The notes under the pieces are model-generated. The model was given only the letters and a program-made list of their open reading frames with translations. It had not been told where the DNA came from and did no database searches. Positions 61,495-64,000 of a stretch of DNA of 64,000 bases are shown one piece after another. The first letter of the stretch is position 1; each line of letters opens with the position of its first letter. Position numbers and translations under genes: made by a program. Source of the DNA: Archilochus colubris (lineage: Eukaryota > Chordata > Aves > Apodiformes > Trochilidae); contig CM041084.1 in NCBI GenBank assembly GCA_023079485.1, positions 125,402,292 to 125,466,291 of the forward strand, given 5' to 3'.

Positions 61495-63158
61495 CATATT
61501 TTATCTGGATGATACTCATGAAAATCATCTATACACATGCAATATATAATATTAATACAATAATAATAGCAAGGAAAGGAGTTTATCTTTGAGCAACACA
61601 AGGTAGTATTACTGTCCTGAGGAACATGGGGTGGGGGGAGAAAGTTGATTGCTCTGTCATTTTAAGTAACAAATCCTCTTGTGTGTTTTTTCTTCAATTT
61701 CACATTCAAAATGTTCTTTTAGCAACTATTATTCCAGTATATCTCACTGATGAGTATTCTCCTCTGCTGGTGTACTAAAACTCTGCATTGATGGATATAT
61801 ACTTCCACTAGTGCACTTACTGATGTGACTGTTTTGGACCAATAGCTCAGCACTGAGAAGAACAAACTAACAGTCTAGTCCTTCGTTTTTCTCATTATGT
61901 CAGAAGCAATGTTCCAAAAATGCCACTGATAACCAGTTAACTTGGAGAAGTATGCTGAAATCTTCCTACCCATTAGACTATGTGGAACCATAAACTTCAT
62001 CATGCTTAGTTACACTATGAGTTTACAATCATCTCTCAGGCAGCTTTGCCAGAGGGCTCTTAGTGATACAGTGCAAGTGTTCCCCTCCGGAGTCCTGTAA
62101 TTGTATGATCTGAATCCTATTACCTATGTCTACTACATGAAATATCACATACATAAGTACTTTTCAGAATTGACAACTCAATTATCATAGGAAGCTTGAG
62201 GACTTCACCCATGTAGATGTTTGGTTAGAAGAAATTGTACTGTGGGTCAACAAAATTCAAGAGTACTAATGCTCATGCAAGCTTGTAAACCTCAGCTTTG
62301 TCCTTTTCTCTGAAAAGATAACATTATTAAATTACTTCGAGCTACAGTACCTTCTCCTAAAAATTGCCCTGGCTCACAGCCTAAAAAACCCACATTGAAA
62401 CAAACAAGTCAAAAAATCTAACACTACCACACAGATTTTGCTTATCAATCAGAAACATGGTTAAATGAGGCAACATGAAAAAGAGGAAAAAAAAAAATGA
62501 TCTCTGCATTATATAATGCTTGACAGGCATTAACTGCAATACATTTGGAGACAAGAAAGAACAACAACAACAAAAAAAACCTGCTTTGCAACCATCCTAA
62601 GTATTTGTTCAGTGCCATTTCATTCAACTAAACATATACTGCTTCTTTCCCAAACCCTATTTTGTGCATTTATGCTTAATATCATAAGAATATTTGTCAC
62701 ATTATTATAATTTACTATCAAGTACAACTGTTTTAGGCACTTGTGCTGACACGAAGGATTGTACAACACAATACATCCGTGCTGTTGCCAAGTCTTTTGC
62801 CTCAAATTTCCTATGCTTTTAGCCTTTGTTGTTCTCAACAAAAAGAAAGTTGCATTTTTAGCACTATTCAAACAATGTGAACATGACAATGACTGTTCCT
62901 GGGGAAAACTTCAAGTCCATTTAGCCTAGGACCATGTCACTGGCAGTGGTCAAAAGCAGTGGCTTCAAGAAAAGTCCAGTACTTTAGGGCAGTTCTTGAA
63001 TAACTACAGTGTCTCTGGAACACTCCTGGCTCCTTGCAATCTGTGGCTCAAAGACTTAAATATGAAGAAAGACATACGACAAAACATTTTGTTTCAGAAG
63101 GGCTGGGAGTAAGAACAGGACATGGTATATTTCAGAAGAGAGAAATATGTGCCCTCAT

Positions 63159-63185
63159 CACACACACACACACACACACACACAC
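63159..63185. repeat. (CA)n microsatellite
   Basis: About 13 uninterrupted CA units. Confidence 0.97.
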
Positions 63186-64000
63186 TACTTCATATCTACC
63201 CAACAGTGTTTCTTGCTACCCATATTGCCTTTGCCCTCAAAATGTGCTGTTTTCCATATGGAAGAGGTGGTAAAAATGAAAGTGTTTCCCCTTCTTTCCT
63301 CATAAAACCTCCTTCTGACTGGAGTTGGCCTCCTGCTCATACTCCACTTGACTAAACCAATCTTTTTCTCCTCCCACACTAGCTCCATCTGCCGCCCGTC
63401 TCACCAGCAGAGCCAGATGCCAGCAAAGCAGACTACTGTGGGAGGAGAAAGTTCTGTCGCTGGAATTTCTTCCCTCTACCCTGCAGGGGGCCAGCCTGTG
63501 AAGAAGCCTGGAGAGGAGACAGAGAGCAACTTCCTCTTTTCCACGCTGCTTTCTCTAGCTCATCAGTAAAGAAGGCAGCTGAGGACAGGAGCAAAAGAAG
63601 GATAAAACTTCAGTGTGCACTCTGAAATTTGAGGCTTTAGTATTCCTATAGCGTAAGTCTCAAAATTGTACTCCAGGGCATGGTGCACACCACGTAAATG
63701 TGTAAGAAGACATGAGTCCTGCCCCAAAGAGATTACAATCAAACAGAAGCAGATGTACATTTGTGGTAAGAAATGAACAAAAGTGATTATTGCAAAGATG
63801 ACAGAGAAAAGACTAGGGTTTCTGATCAGGAGCTTTCTTAGGACAATATTTTCAGGAGCAAAAAGACAATACTTTCCAGAGTCCAAAGGAGAAGCTATGG
63901 ATGTGATCTGTTAAGCTGAAGAGAGGATGGCATGTGCTGAGAGAAGCTGCCTGTACAAAGGGAAAGACTAGAATGGAAGCAGACATGGGAAAGAAAAACA

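Larger units (their letters stand above)
56134..64000. other. Single-copy non-coding sequence
   Basis: Nearly 8 kb without a supported gene. It contains (TA)n at 61,446-61,489, (CA)n at 63,159-63,185, T-rich sequence near 59,208-59,232 and an X-box-like palindrome at 58,903. A less AT-rich patch at 63,360-63,560 carries a 73-codon frame with no recognisable domain. Confidence 0.5.

Overview
The window looks like non-coding nuclear DNA from a bird. The evidence is CR1 LINE fragments carrying the avian 3' tail (repeats of ATTCTATG), an ERVL-type long terminal repeat of a kind common in birds, a small family of ERV-type LTRs, and AT-rich, CpG-poor single-copy sequence between them. I cannot name the species. 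I found no host protein-coding exon, no intact gene and no ordinary RNA gene. Almost all open frames are short chance frames; the exceptions are CR1 reverse-transcriptase remnants and a stop-free simple repeat. The window is most likely a gene desert or one very large intron.

Layout: 1-5.5 kb is single-copy sequence with one short CR1 scrap. The interval 6.06-6.82 kb holds an old CR1 split by a solo LTR. The most unusual feature is at 7,549-8,143: a 595-bp near-perfect palindrome flanked by 6-bp target-site duplications. Its arms are homologous to the U3-like end of the solo LTRs at 6,578 and 51,057, and its centre holds a tRNA-like sequence with pol III A- and B-box matches. From 8.2 to 43.8 kb there are CR1 copies at 9.8, 18.8 and 22.1 kb, a very old CR1 reverse-transcriptase relic at 12.06-13.13 kb, short tandem duplications and microsatellites. 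An ERVL-type LTR remnant lies at 43.8 kb, an old CR1 remnant at 45.2 kb, a CR1 with an internal deletion at 49.6-50.2 kb, a solo LTR with perfect 6-bp target duplication at 51.06 kb and another CR1 at 54.3 kb. A 783-bp uninterrupted purine tract made of GGAA-type repeats ends at 56,133. The last 8 kb is single-copy sequence with a (TA)n and a (CA)n microsatellite and an RFX X-box-like palindrome.

Nothing here forms a host pathway. The biological content is a history of retroelement insertion. The palindromic LTR-derived element is the best candidate for something undescribed: if transcribed it would fold into a roughly 240-bp duplex capped by a tRNA-like domain.
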